Source: Symbiodinium kawagutii (Eukaryota > Sar > Dinophyceae > Suessiales > Symbiodiniaceae). Taken from it: a DNA stretch of 64,000 bases. Below, piece by piece: positions 54,536 to 64,000 of this stretch. The position numbers and the translations under genes were made by a program. The notes beneath the pieces were generated by a model. That model made no database searches, was not told the DNA's origin, and was given only the letters and a program-made list of their open reading frames with translations. How positions within the stretch are numbered: the stretch's first letter is position 1; the number at the start of each line of letters is the position of its first letter. The DNA lies in contig VSDK01016260.1 of NCBI GenBank assembly GCA_009767595.1, positions 362,585 through 426,584 of the forward strand. The letters run 5' to 3'.

Positions 54536-54711
54536 CCTGGAAGAGCTTTGTCTTTGGGCTTTACTGGGGCGCTTAGTGGATGAACTGCGTCCATGGGAAG
54601 ACTTTGTAGGTGCGCTGTGCCATGTCTGTGCGCTGTGCCATGTCTGTGGCGCTGTCGACTGCCACCTTCAGAGCTTGTTCGATCTGACAGGGTCTGACTC
54701 TCCAGCACTTC

Positions 54712-55749
54712 TCAGTGCCACCTTCTTGCTGGGATGGCTGGCGCAAAAGTGTCTTGGCATGAACCTAAACCGCCTAAACACCAAGAATATTCGTTACAGA
54801 CATATGGACACATGTTCACAATTATTGAAAATATGTGTTTAAGGTCTTTAACATCAAACATTTCATGCCTTTGTTCAGCTAAGCATTCAGCAGCGCATGT
54901 TCGAGCAAGTCGCTTCAAAAACCATGTGCTGTGAGGCAAGTGGTCTACTGCACAGATTGGGAAGATGAGACCACGGGTGAAGTTCACTGTGATTGTGGAC
55001 TGCCAGTTGGATTGGCAGGATAGCCCAAGGGATTGAGCCTTGGACTGGATGTGTTTTCTTGCATTAATGAGGTTGCACACCTTTGTAGTCCCTGGACCTA
55101 GTTTGCACATGTATGTAATGCAATGTAATGTGATGCAATGCAATGCGAAGTAATGCAATGTAATGCAATTCAATGCAGTGCAATGCAATGCAACGCAATG
55201 TGATGCAATGCAACGCAATGTGATGTAATGTAGAGTAAGAGTAAAAACCAAAGCAACAGTTGATTGTATGTACATTTGCGTGTCATAGCGGCGACGTGCA
55301 TTCCCTTCATACAGACACATGCCGACGCAACTGTACCAATGATGCACTTGGTCTCTTTTCGATTGGCACCAGCTGTGCCAAGCCTCAAGGACCAAGCCTG
55401 TCTTGAAGCCAGCTGCGCTGCCCGCGGCTGAAAGCCTGCTGGAACTCCTCTCCGAGATTGTCTTGGCAGGCAACTTTGCCAATGCAGAGCCATGTGCACG
55501 TAGCCAAGCATAGCCTTTGGGCATGGCCTTCTTTCGCAAGCTGAGTTGTTCATTTGCTGCAAGGGCATGGGCCTTGGTAATTTGGTTCCGACACGTTTTC
55601 ATGCTGTCTTTCACCTGTAGCATAATTTGTATGTTGATTCGTCTCACACTTGTCCAAGTTGTCCCCTCGTTACTCGTACTGCTATTCTCCAACTGATCTA
55701 AGTTCATCGGTCCGTTCCCAACATGATTGCAGGCCGTCTTATACTTCAT
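54712..55749 (-). CDS. 345-codon minus-strand frame, doubtful
   Basis: The longest minus-strand frame outside transposons. It crosses a (TTACATTGCA)n-like repeat (55085-55240), which is stop-free on this strand and gives LHYITLRCIASHCVALHC-type sequence. The part upstream of the repeat (VKDSMKTCRNQITKAHALAA, KTGLVLEAWHSWCQSKRD) has protein-like, helical composition and could be a real exon. No family was recognised. The full frame is probably not a gene. Confidence 0.2.
   Translation of the reverse strand: MKYKTACNHVGNGPMNLDQLENSSTSNEGTTWTSVRRINIQIMLQVKDSMKTCRNQITKAHALAANEQLSLRKKAMPKGYAWLRAHGSALAKLPAKTISERSSSRLSAAGSAAGFKTGLVLEAWHSWCQSKRDQVHHWYSCVGMCLYEGNARRRYDTQMYIQSTVALVFTLTLHYITLRCIASHCVALHCTALNCITLHYFALHCITLHCITYMCKLGPGTTKVCNLINARKHIQSKAQSLGLSCQSNWQSTITVNFTRGLIFPICAVDHLPHSTWFLKRLARTCAAECLAEQRHEMFDVKDLKHIFSIIVNMCPYVCNEYSWCLGGLGSCQDTFAPAIPARRWH
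55085..55240. repeat. AATGCAATGT-type tandem repeat
   Basis: About 30 degenerate pentamers (AATGC, AATGT, AACGC, GATGC). The AATGT unit is the same pentamer that forms the 4.2-kb array at 58886. Confidence 0.85.
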
Positions 55750-55849
55750 CAGTCTTCATAGAGCACGACCATACTTCGTGAGAGTCACTATACCTAATCA
55801 CCAGTGATCACACCTTGTCATAAATTCCCTTTCTTCATTAATATCGCCA

Positions 55850-56450
55850 AAAATTGTAGGAAACTGAATTAACTTGGAATCATCATACGAGGTCACGCCT
55901 CATCACACCTCATCACACCTTATCACACGCCAGCATTCCTGATCATGATGAACAGCCTCAGCATAGCTCATCATATTGTTCATTTTTCTTCATGCCTCAG
56001 AGAGGGTAATCACATATCAGCATTCCTTGCAGTAGGGTATCTTTTGTAGTTTGTCATGTCGCATCGTCTAATCCCTCATTATGCCCCACCCTATTGCATC
56101 ATCCATGATCACGCGTGATCATATCTCATTAAATTAAATGCCAACACGCCTTGTTGCACATCATCAAAACATGATATCCGATATCCCATCATCCCTGATC
56201 ACGACCTGTTCTACCGTATTCTAACCATTCATCCTATTCTGCCTTTTGCGCCTGATGATGCCTTATAGTGCCATATTGCAGGATTCATCCTTTTCACCAA
56301 GTAGCCTGCTTTGTTGTACCTCATTGTGCCGCATCATACATACCCCTTTAAGCCTGGATTTCTCAATTTGTTTCCTGTTCCCGCCCTTCTGATTGCACCA
56401 GATTCCTTAGATTGCCCATCATACCCGATCATACCTCATCCTACTTTGTG
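55850..56450. repeat. Degenerate CCTCATCAC/CATGATCATGCC low-complexity tract
   Basis: Loose recurrences of CCTCATCACA, CATCATACC and GATCATGCC with no fixed period and no genes. In style it resembles the degenerate satellite at 22045-22935. Confidence 0.45.
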
Positions 56451-56715
56451 AGGGCTCAGCAAAGCTCATCATCGTGAACATTATGTTTTTTTTTTTTGGG
56501 TGCCTGGAGGCAATCTTGCATTGAAATTCGTGAATTCTGGACGCAGAACTCTCCAGAATTTGCAAATTCCTGTCCAGCTGTTTTGGTGTTTGGTGTGCTG
56601 GTGTAATTTCTTGCGACCCTGCTTGAAGATTCCTACCCTTTGCGTCCACATTACTCTTTTGTACTTCCGCATCTTGAGTTCGCCAAGGTGATGCGTCTAA
56701 TGTGCAGCCGCTTGT

Positions 56716-57096
56716 TTGGAAACGATTTTGTTTGGATGTGTCCACTGTGTTTGTAAGAGATGGCTATCCAATTTTTGTCATTCGTTTGGCCCATGCTGGG
56801 CTCAGGAAACTCTACACCAGCACTATGTCCAACGAGGAGAGGGTTTGCAGGTCTACTGGGCACGATTTTCCACAAGGTTGGAGCCGGATCGGGGGGTTGC
56901 CCACAGGATTGGCAGATTCTCTTCAGTTGTGTTGTGCAAACTGACCAGCCACGACGTGCTGGACTTAGAACCTTGCAATCACTTTGTCCGCACCGCGCCG
57001 AGTAGCAATGGTGACCGAGGCTACTTAGTCTTGGACCGGATGGATCTGCATTTGCCAAACCGAAAGCACCTGGCCCTTTGGCAGCAGACCAATTGA
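56716..57096 (+). CDS. 126-codon frame, unknown
   Basis: It contains VYWARFSTRLEPDRGVAHRI, SSVVLCKLTSHDVLDLEPCN and DRGYLVLDRMDLHLPNRKHL, composition like a folded protein, then TGA. No family was recognised. The N-terminal part is Cys/His-rich and may be intronic; an acceptor such as TTTGCAG at about 56850 could define an exon. Confidence 0.35.
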   Translation: METILFGCVHCVCKRWLSNFCHSFGPCWAQETLHQHYVQRGEGLQVYWARFSTRLEPDRGVAHRIGRFSSVVLCKLTSHDVLDLEPCNHFVRTAPSSNGDRGYLVLDRMDLHLPNRKHLALWQQTN

Positions 57097-57538
57097 ACAA
57101 GCCGACATGGTAAACAGCTGCAGCTGAGGTGAAAGCAGGATCAGCTCAACCTTTGGAAAAATTCTTCCAACTCGAAACTGCTGCAAGTTGAGCAGCAACC
57201 AGATGAGCACTTTGGTCGCGACGCGCTCCTGGGAACGTGAAGGACATCTATGGGCTTGATCTTGACCCTGGTCTCCGTCGGGGACAAACGCGTTTTCGCG
57301 ATGTGCAAGGCCGAGCTTGGGTTTGGAAACCAAAGAGCGCCTTGACCCAACTCTTCCAGATGGGCGGCAGCTTGAGCGGAACACAAGAGGGCCAGTTTCT
57401 CGGAACCGGCAGTCTTCACACCACACAGATCCTTCGACAGGAGGAATTGTCCAACGCAGGCGCGCAAAATGATATCCGTGAGCATGTGCTGGGTGGTGTG
57501 AACATGTGTGAACAGATTTGATTGCTTTTTGCATGAAG

Positions 57539-57771
57539 CACCAACAGCACTGCGTGAAAAAGCTGCCGAAAGTGGTTCAAGACCCGCATTCCCAAGACTG
57601 CTAAGTTTGGAAAGTCTGTTCTCTGAAGCTGTTTCTTTTGCCATGTTGGACCTGATCACCATCCTGTCTGCGGTGGGCCTCCAGCAAGAACTGAATGCAG
57701 CAAGAGGAGGAAAAAGCCTTGTGGCGCGTGCCGATTCCGACGAGAATTTTCTGGAGGTGCTGGCCGGGCAG
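57539..57771 (+). CDS. Exon, unknown helical protein
   Basis: Acceptor GAAG|CACCAAC (or CAACAG|CACTGC), donor GGGCAG|GTGAGG. It encodes PTALREKAAESGSRPAFPRL, SFAMLDLITILSAVGLQQEL and ADSDENFLEVLAGQ: amphipathic and hydrophobic helices. The canonical GT donor and length support a real exon. It might continue from a frame at 57242-57500 (DIYGLDLDPGLRRGQTRFRD...). Confidence 0.45.
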
Positions 57772-57877
57772 GTGAGGACCTAAGACCAGCGAACTCGGCT
57801 GCAGAAGTGGCAATTGACTCAGCTTTAAGGGAATAGGGATGTGGCTGAAGCAATGTGAAGAGGATGTGATTTGAATG

Positions 57878-58069
57878 GGTTTGCTGTGAGGTGTCTGACG
57901 TGCTGGACGCCGTGGATGATGTTGCCAAGAGCNNNNNNNNNNNNNNNNNNNNNNNNNNNNNNNNNNNNNNNNNNNNNNNNNNNNNNNNNNNNNNNNNNNN
58001 NNNNNNNNNNNNNNNNNNNNNNNNNNNNNNNNNNNNNNNNNNNNNNNNNNNNNNNNNNNNNNNNNNNNN
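57878..58069 (+). CDS. Exon truncated by an assembly gap
   Basis: TGTGAG|GTGTCTGACGTG encodes VSDVLDAVDDVAKS and then runs into 137 N (57933-58069). After the gap, VDFRGQEEVKSS may be the same exon. The sequence resembles LADAVDDIFTAQ at about 28940. Confidence 0.35.
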
Positions 58070-58702
58070 AGCGTCGTGGACTTTCGCGGACAAGAAGAAG
58101 TGAAGAGCTCGGGATCTGCCAAGCAGGTCCCGTGACGAGTCCCGTGACATGGTAGTCCAATGTGACTGAAATCAGCTGAGTCACTGTGATACACAGCTGA
58201 ATGATCTGATTCAATGCATTGCAATGGAACATCTGAACATTGCATAACATTGCTATACCTCTGTGGCATTGGGGGTGGCAAATTGGGTGCATTGGAAGAG
58301 CGCTGCAAGACTTGCTTTGACATGTTCCAACGCTTGGCATTGGCGACTTGCCTTGGCTTCCGCCTGCGAGTGCGAAAAAGAACACGCTGCCTTCACAGGC
58401 AGCTTTCCTCGAAGGACATCACCATATCTCCACAGGTCCAGGCTTTCACTGCTTTCTCGTACCGGTTCCCAAGCCATTTGTGCTCGGCAGCATGTCGGCG
58501 GCGAAACTCGAGAAGAAGGCAAATGGGTTTGTGTTTGTGTTCATTTCAGTGCATTTTTAGTATACCTCCGTGTACATTACACGCATTTCATTCGGTATAA
58601 AGAAATGTCAAGTCAAGTCATGTCATGTATTGTCAAGGAATGTCATTGCTCGATGCCAGTGACGGACTGTGACTGTGGAAAAGGGGTTCTGTGAAGCTGC
58701 AG

Positions 58703-58820
58703 GTGGCATCCCTGGAGAAGCGCTTGCAGGATGAACTGCGCGCTGCCATGGAGCCTCTGATGCTGCGACTCGATGACATCGAAGAGCAGCTCAGGACTTT
58801 CATGGGAAAACCACTGGAAA
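58703..58820 (+). CDS. Coiled-coil exon
   Basis: CTGCAG|GTGGCATCCCTG... encodes VASLEKRLQDELRAAMEPLM then LRLDDIEEQLRTFMGKPL, with clear heptad leucines. The donor is probably CTG|GAAACT or ATGG|GAAAAC (GA type). The next recognisable exon is at 63163, so the AATGT array would lie in the intron. Confidence 0.5.
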
Positions 58821-58856
58821 CTTCTACAGACATAGAAACATATTTACTACTACATA

Positions 58857-61800
58857 CATGTATGTATGTATGTATGTATGTATGTAATGTAATGTAATGT
58901 AATGTAATGTAATGTAATGTAATGTAATGTAATGTAATGTAATGTAATGTAATGTAATGTAATGTAATGTAATGTAATGTAATGTAATGTAATGTAATGT
59001 AATGTAATGTAATGTAATGTAATGTAATGTAATGTAATGTAATGTAATGTAATGTAATGTAATGTAATGTAATGTAATGTAATGTAATGTAATGTAATGT
59101 AATGTAATGTAATGTAATGTAATGTAATGTAATGTAATGTAATGTAATGTAATGTAATGTAATGTAATGTAATGTAATGTAATGTAATGTAATGTAATGT
59201 AATGTAATGTAATGTAATGTAATGTAATGTAATGTAATGTAATGTAATGTAATGTAATGTAATGTAATGTAATGTAATGTAATGTAATGTAATGTAATGT
59301 AATGTAATGTAATGTAATGTAATGTAATGTAATGTAATGTAATGTAATGTAATGTAATGTAATGTAATGTAATGTAATGTAATGTAATGTAATGTAATGT
59401 AATGTAATGTAATGTAATGTAATGTAATGTAATGTAATGTAATGTAATGTAATGTAATGTAATGTAATGTAATGTAATGTAATGTAATGTAATGTAATGT
59501 AATGTAATGTAATGTAATGTAATGTAATGTAATGTAATGTAATGTAATGTAATGTAATGTAATGTAATGTAATGTAATGTAATGTAATGTAATGTAATGT
59601 AATGTAATGTAATGTAATGTAATGTAATGTAATGTAATGTAATGTAATGTAATGTAATGTAATGTAATGTAATGTAATGTAATGTAATGTAATGTAATGT
59701 AATGTAATGTAATGTAATGTAATGTAATGTAATGTAATGTAATGTAATGTAATGTAATGTAATGTAATGTAATGTAATGTAATGTAATGTAATGTAATGT
59801 AATGTAATGTAATGTAATGTAATGTAATGTAATGTAATGTAATGTAATGTAATGTAATGTAATGTAATGTAATGTAATGTAATGTAATGTAATGTAATGT
59901 AATGTAATGTAATGTAATGTAATGTAATGTAATGTAATGTAATGTAATGTAATGTAATGTAATGTAATGTAATGTAATGTAATGTAATGTAATGTAATGT
60001 AATGTAATGTAATGTAATGTAATGTAATGTAATGTAATGTAATGTAATGTAATGTAATGTAATGTAATGTAATGTAATGTAATGTAATGTAATGTAATGT
60101 AATGTAATGTAATGTAATGTAATGTAATGTAATGTAATGTAATGTAATGTAATGTAATGTAATGTAATGTAATGTAATGTAATGTAATGTAATGTAATGT
60201 AATGTAATGTAATGTAATGTAATGTAATGTAATGTAATGTAATGTAATGTAATGTAATGTAATGTAATGTAATGTAATGTAATGTAATGTAATGTAATGT
60301 AATGTAATGTAATGTAATGTAATGTAATGTAATGTAATGTAATGTAATGTAATGTAATGTAATGTAATGTAATGTAATGTAATGTAATGTAATGTAATGT
60401 AATGTAATGTAATGTAATGTAATGTAATGTAATGTAATGTAATGTAATGTAATGTAATGTAATGTAATGTAATGTAATGTAATGTAATGTAATGTAATGT
60501 AATGTAATGTAATGTAATGTAATGTAATGTAATGTAATGTAATGTAATGTAATGTAATGTAATGTAATGTAATGTAATGTAATGTAATGTAATGTAATGT
60601 AATGTAATGTAATGTAATGTAATGTAATGTAATGTAATGTAATGTAATGTAATGTAATGTAATGTAATGTAATGTAATGTAATGTAATGTAATGTAATGT
60701 AATGTAATGTAATGTAATGTAATGTAATGTAATGTAATGTAATGTAATGTAATGTAATGTAATGTAATGTAATGTAATGTAATGTAATGTAATGTAATGT
60801 AATGTAATGTAATGTAATGTAATGTAATGTAATGTAATGTAATGTAATGTAATGTAATGTAATGTAATGTAATGTAATGTAATGTAATGTAATGTAATGT
60901 AATGTAATGTAATGTAATGTAATGTAATGTAATGTAATGTAATGTAATGTAATGTAATGTAATGTAATGTAATGTAATGTAATGTAATGTAATGTAATGT
61001 AATGTAATGTAATGTAATGTAATGTAATGTAATGTAATGTAATGTAATGTAATGTAATGTAATGTAATGTAATGTAATGTAATGTAATGTAATGTAATGT
61101 AATGTAATGTAATGTAATGTAATGTAATGTAATGTAATGTAATGTAATGTAATGTAATGTAATGTAATGTAATGTAATGTAATGTAATGTAATGTAATGT
61201 AATGTAATGTAATGTAATGTAATGTAATGTAATGTAATGTAATGTAATGTAATGTAATGTAATGTAATGTAATGTAATGTAATGTAATGTAATGTAATGT
61301 AATGTAATGTAATGTAATGTAATGTAATGTAATGTAATGTAATGTAATGTAATGTAATGTAATGTAATGTAATGTAATGTAATGTAATGTAATGTAATGT
61401 AATGTAATGTAATGTAATGTAATGTAATGTAATGTAATGTAATGTAATGTAATGTAATGTAATGTAATGTAATGTAATGTAATGTAATGTAATGTAATGT
61501 AATGTAATGTAATGTAATGTAATGTAATGTAATGTAATGTAATGTAATGTAATGTAATGTAATGTAATGTAATGTAATGTAATGTAATGTAATGTAATGT
61601 AATGTAATGTAATGTAATGTAATGTAATGTAATGTAATGTAATGTAATGTAATGTAATGTAATGTAATGTAATGTAATGTAATGTAATGTAATGTAATGT
61701 AATGTAATGTAATGTAATGTAATGTAATGTAATGTAATGTAATGTAATGTAATGTAATGTAATGTAATGTAATGTAATGTAATGTAATGTAATGTAATGT

Positions 61801-63128
61801 AATGTAATGTAATGTAATGTAATGTAATGTAATGTAATGTAATGTAATGTAATGTAATGTAATGTAATGTAATGTAATGTAATGTAATGTAATGTAATGT
61901 AATGTAATGTAATGTAATGTAATGTAATGTAATGTAATGTAATGTAATGTAATGTAATGTAATGTAATGTAATGTAATGTAATGTAATGTAATGTAATGT
62001 AATGTAATGTAATGTAATGTAATGTAATGTAATGTAATGTAATGTAATGTAATGTAATGTAATGTAATGTAATGTAATGTAATGTAATGTAATGTAATGT
62101 AATGTAATGTAATGTAATGTAATGTAATGTAATGTAATGTAATGTAATGTAATGTAATGTAATGTAATGTAATGTAATGTAATGTAATGTAATGTAATGT
62201 AATGTAATGTAATGTAATGTAATGTAATGTAATGTAATGTAATGTAATGTAATGTAATGTAATGTAATGTAATGTAATGTAATGTAATGTAATGTAATGT
62301 AATGTAATGTAATGTAATGTAATGTAATGTAATGTAATGTAATGTAATGTAATGTAATGTAATGTAATGTAATGTAATGTAATGTAATGTAATGTAATGT
62401 AATGTAATGTAATGTAATGTAATGTAATGTAATGTAATGTAATGTAATGTAATGTAATGTAATGTAATGTAATGTAATGTAATGTAATGTAATGTAATGT
62501 AATGTAATGTAATGTAATGTAATGTAATGTAATGTAATGTAATGTAATGTAATGTAATGTAATGTAATGTAATGTAATGTAATGTAATGTAATGTAATGT
62601 AATGTAATGTAATGTAATGTAATGTAATGTAATGTAATGTAATGTAATGTAATGTAATGTAATGTAATGTAATGTAATGTAATGTAATGTAATGTAATGT
62701 AATGTAATGTAATGTAATGTAATGTAATGTAATGTAATGTAATGTAATGTAATGTAATGTAATGTAATGTAATGTAATGTAATGTAATGTAATGTAATGT
62801 AATGTAATGTAATGTAATGTAATGTAATGTAATGTAATGTAATGTAATGTAATGTAATGTAATGTAATGTAATGTAATGTAATGTAATGTAATGTAATGT
62901 AATGTAATGTAATGTAATGTAATGTAATGTAATGTAATGTAATGTAATGTAATGTAATGTAATGTAATGTAATGTAATGTAATGTAATGTAATGTAATGT
63001 AATGTAATGTAATGTAATGTAATGTAATGTAATGTAATGTATGTATGTATGTATGTATGTATGTATGTATGTATGTATGTATGTATGTATGTATGTATGT
63101 ATGTATGTATGTATGTATATATATATAT
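58857..63128. repeat. Compound microsatellite: (ATGT)n - (AATGT)831 - (ATGT)n - (AT)n
   Basis: 58857-58885 is (ATGT)n. 58886-63040 is 4,155 bp of AATGT, exactly 831 units with no substitution that I can see. 63041-63116 is (ATGT)n again, then (AT)n to about 63128. The symmetric ATGT borders suggest the pentamer arose by an A duplication inside an ATGT array and then expanded. The length may be an assembly estimate. Confidence 0.97.
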
Positions 63129-63162
63129 TTGCTTAATGTCAGATACTCCTATGCATTTCTAG

Positions 63163-63566
63163 GGCCCATTTCGTGTGGATCACGACGTGGGTGCTTGGTT
63201 TGAGAAGACTTGCGACAGGACTGGCCGGCTTAGGCTTGGATCTATGGACTCGACTCCAAAAGCTGAGTTTGAGACGGACCGTTGCGGCGACCTTGCAGGG
63301 ATTTCGGTTGTGCCCCAACCGTCAGAGGGCAAGGTACAAGAGAGCCAGGTCACAAAGCTTCAAATCGGCCACTGGGCAGATGGAAAAATGCCTGCAATGG
63401 CTGAGGCGCACCCTGCTGTGAGTGGATTCGTGCCGTCAAAAAGTCGTGGTTTCAGCAAGTTTCGTCAAGGCTCGTCGCCTGTCAGGTTGATGTAGATGAA
63501 GAACCCATTCCATTTGCTGAAACTGATGCTTGGCAACACATTCCACCAGAAATCAAAGCTATGAGG
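63163..63566 (+). CDS. Two exons, unknown protein
   Basis: 63163-63333 (CTAG|GGCCCATTT...GGCAAG|GTACAA; PFRVDHDVGAWFEKTCDRTG...) joins 63486-63566 (GTCAG|GTTGATGTA...ATGAGG|GTGCCA; VDVDEEPIPFAETDAWQHIP...). Both introns are GT-AG and phase 0. The second exon is acidic and Pro-rich. No family was recognised. An alternative is that the first frame reads on to its stop at 63493 without splicing. The gene probably includes the coiled-coil exon at 58703 and continues past the window. Confidence 0.45.
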
Positions 63567-63569
63567 GTG

Positions 63570-64000
63570 CCAGGAATGTGTCAACAGCGCTGGACTTCAC
63601 TAAGATTTGGAACGTGGTCTTGGTCCTTGGTCACACTGGCGCGGGATGGGCTGACGTGATCACTGCATCGCTCTTGACCCTTTTGGGCACCTTGGCGGGG
63701 GAGTTGTCAACGCTTTTGAGTGCCTTTGAATAGCTTTACTTGTACCTACATGCGCCTACTACATTTGCTAAGATATGCTCAGACACTGAATCATCTTTTG
63801 TAAAGCCAACCCTCCTGCCAAACTATTGGAATGGGAAGCCAGTCAGACAGCATCCCAAAGTGCTTCAGAACCTGATTTGACCTGCCTGCCCACTCCCTCT
63901 GAAACCTCATGTGGCCCACAACTTTGCATTTGAGATTTGATTTCTTTCATGATTTCAAGGTTTGCACTTGATGATTCGAATGGATTCAAACGCATTCTTG
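63570..64000. other. No further exon identified
   Basis: A 67-codon frame (63530-63733) overlaps the exon in a different frame and contains a plausible LGHTGAGWADVITASLLTL stretch. There is no decisive splice evidence. Confidence 0.3.

Noticed and set aside
58886..63040. On the minus strand the (ACATT)n array has no stop in any frame (codons ACA, TTA, CAT, TAC, ATT), an open stretch of about 1,385 codons.
   Set aside because: It follows purely from the repeat unit, has no start codon, and would encode a simple TLHYI polymer.

Overview
The window looks like nuclear DNA of a dinoflagellate, probably a Suessiales/Symbiodiniaceae-type genome. Reasons: genes cut into many very short exons, splice donors that are GC or GA as often as GT with acceptors of the form AG|G, all recognisable host exons on the plus strand, abundant simple repeats, and Copia and LINE elements. 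No spliced-leader gene, rRNA or tRNA was recognised, so the assignment is inference from gene style.

Layout. 1-8 kb is mostly non-coding, with a fold-back repeat, small palindromic elements and weak exon-like frames. 8.1-10.8 kb holds exons of a leucine-rich-repeat (RNI-type) protein. 14.4-15.1 kb holds coiled-coil exons. 18.4-25.2 kb holds exons of an unfamiliar alpha-helical repeat protein whose unit is about 35 residues (two helical halves), with introns falling at equivalent places in successive units. 26.7-30.2 kb holds further helical exons of unknown function. 30.9-34.4 kb is the best gene: eight exons join in frame into a protein with three cytochrome b5 domains, a coiled-coil linker and a C-terminal four-helix cytochrome b561 membrane domain.

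37-53 kb is a transposon block. An almost intact Ty1/Copia element (44211-50200; identical 217-bp LTRs, 5-bp target duplication, primer binding site and polypurine tract) sits inside a decayed minus-strand LINE, next to the YADD motif of its reverse transcriptase. A second decayed LINE lies at 37.5-38.1 kb, followed by a minisatellite and a (TTTGC)n tract. An assembly gap removes most of the Copia integrase.

54-64 kb holds scattered plus-strand exons, a second assembly gap, and a perfect 4,155-bp (AATGT)831 array that appears to lie in an intron, nested inside (ATGT)n.

Host gene models are hand-spliced from the genomic sequence. Exon ends are supported by phase and domain continuity but not by transcripts.
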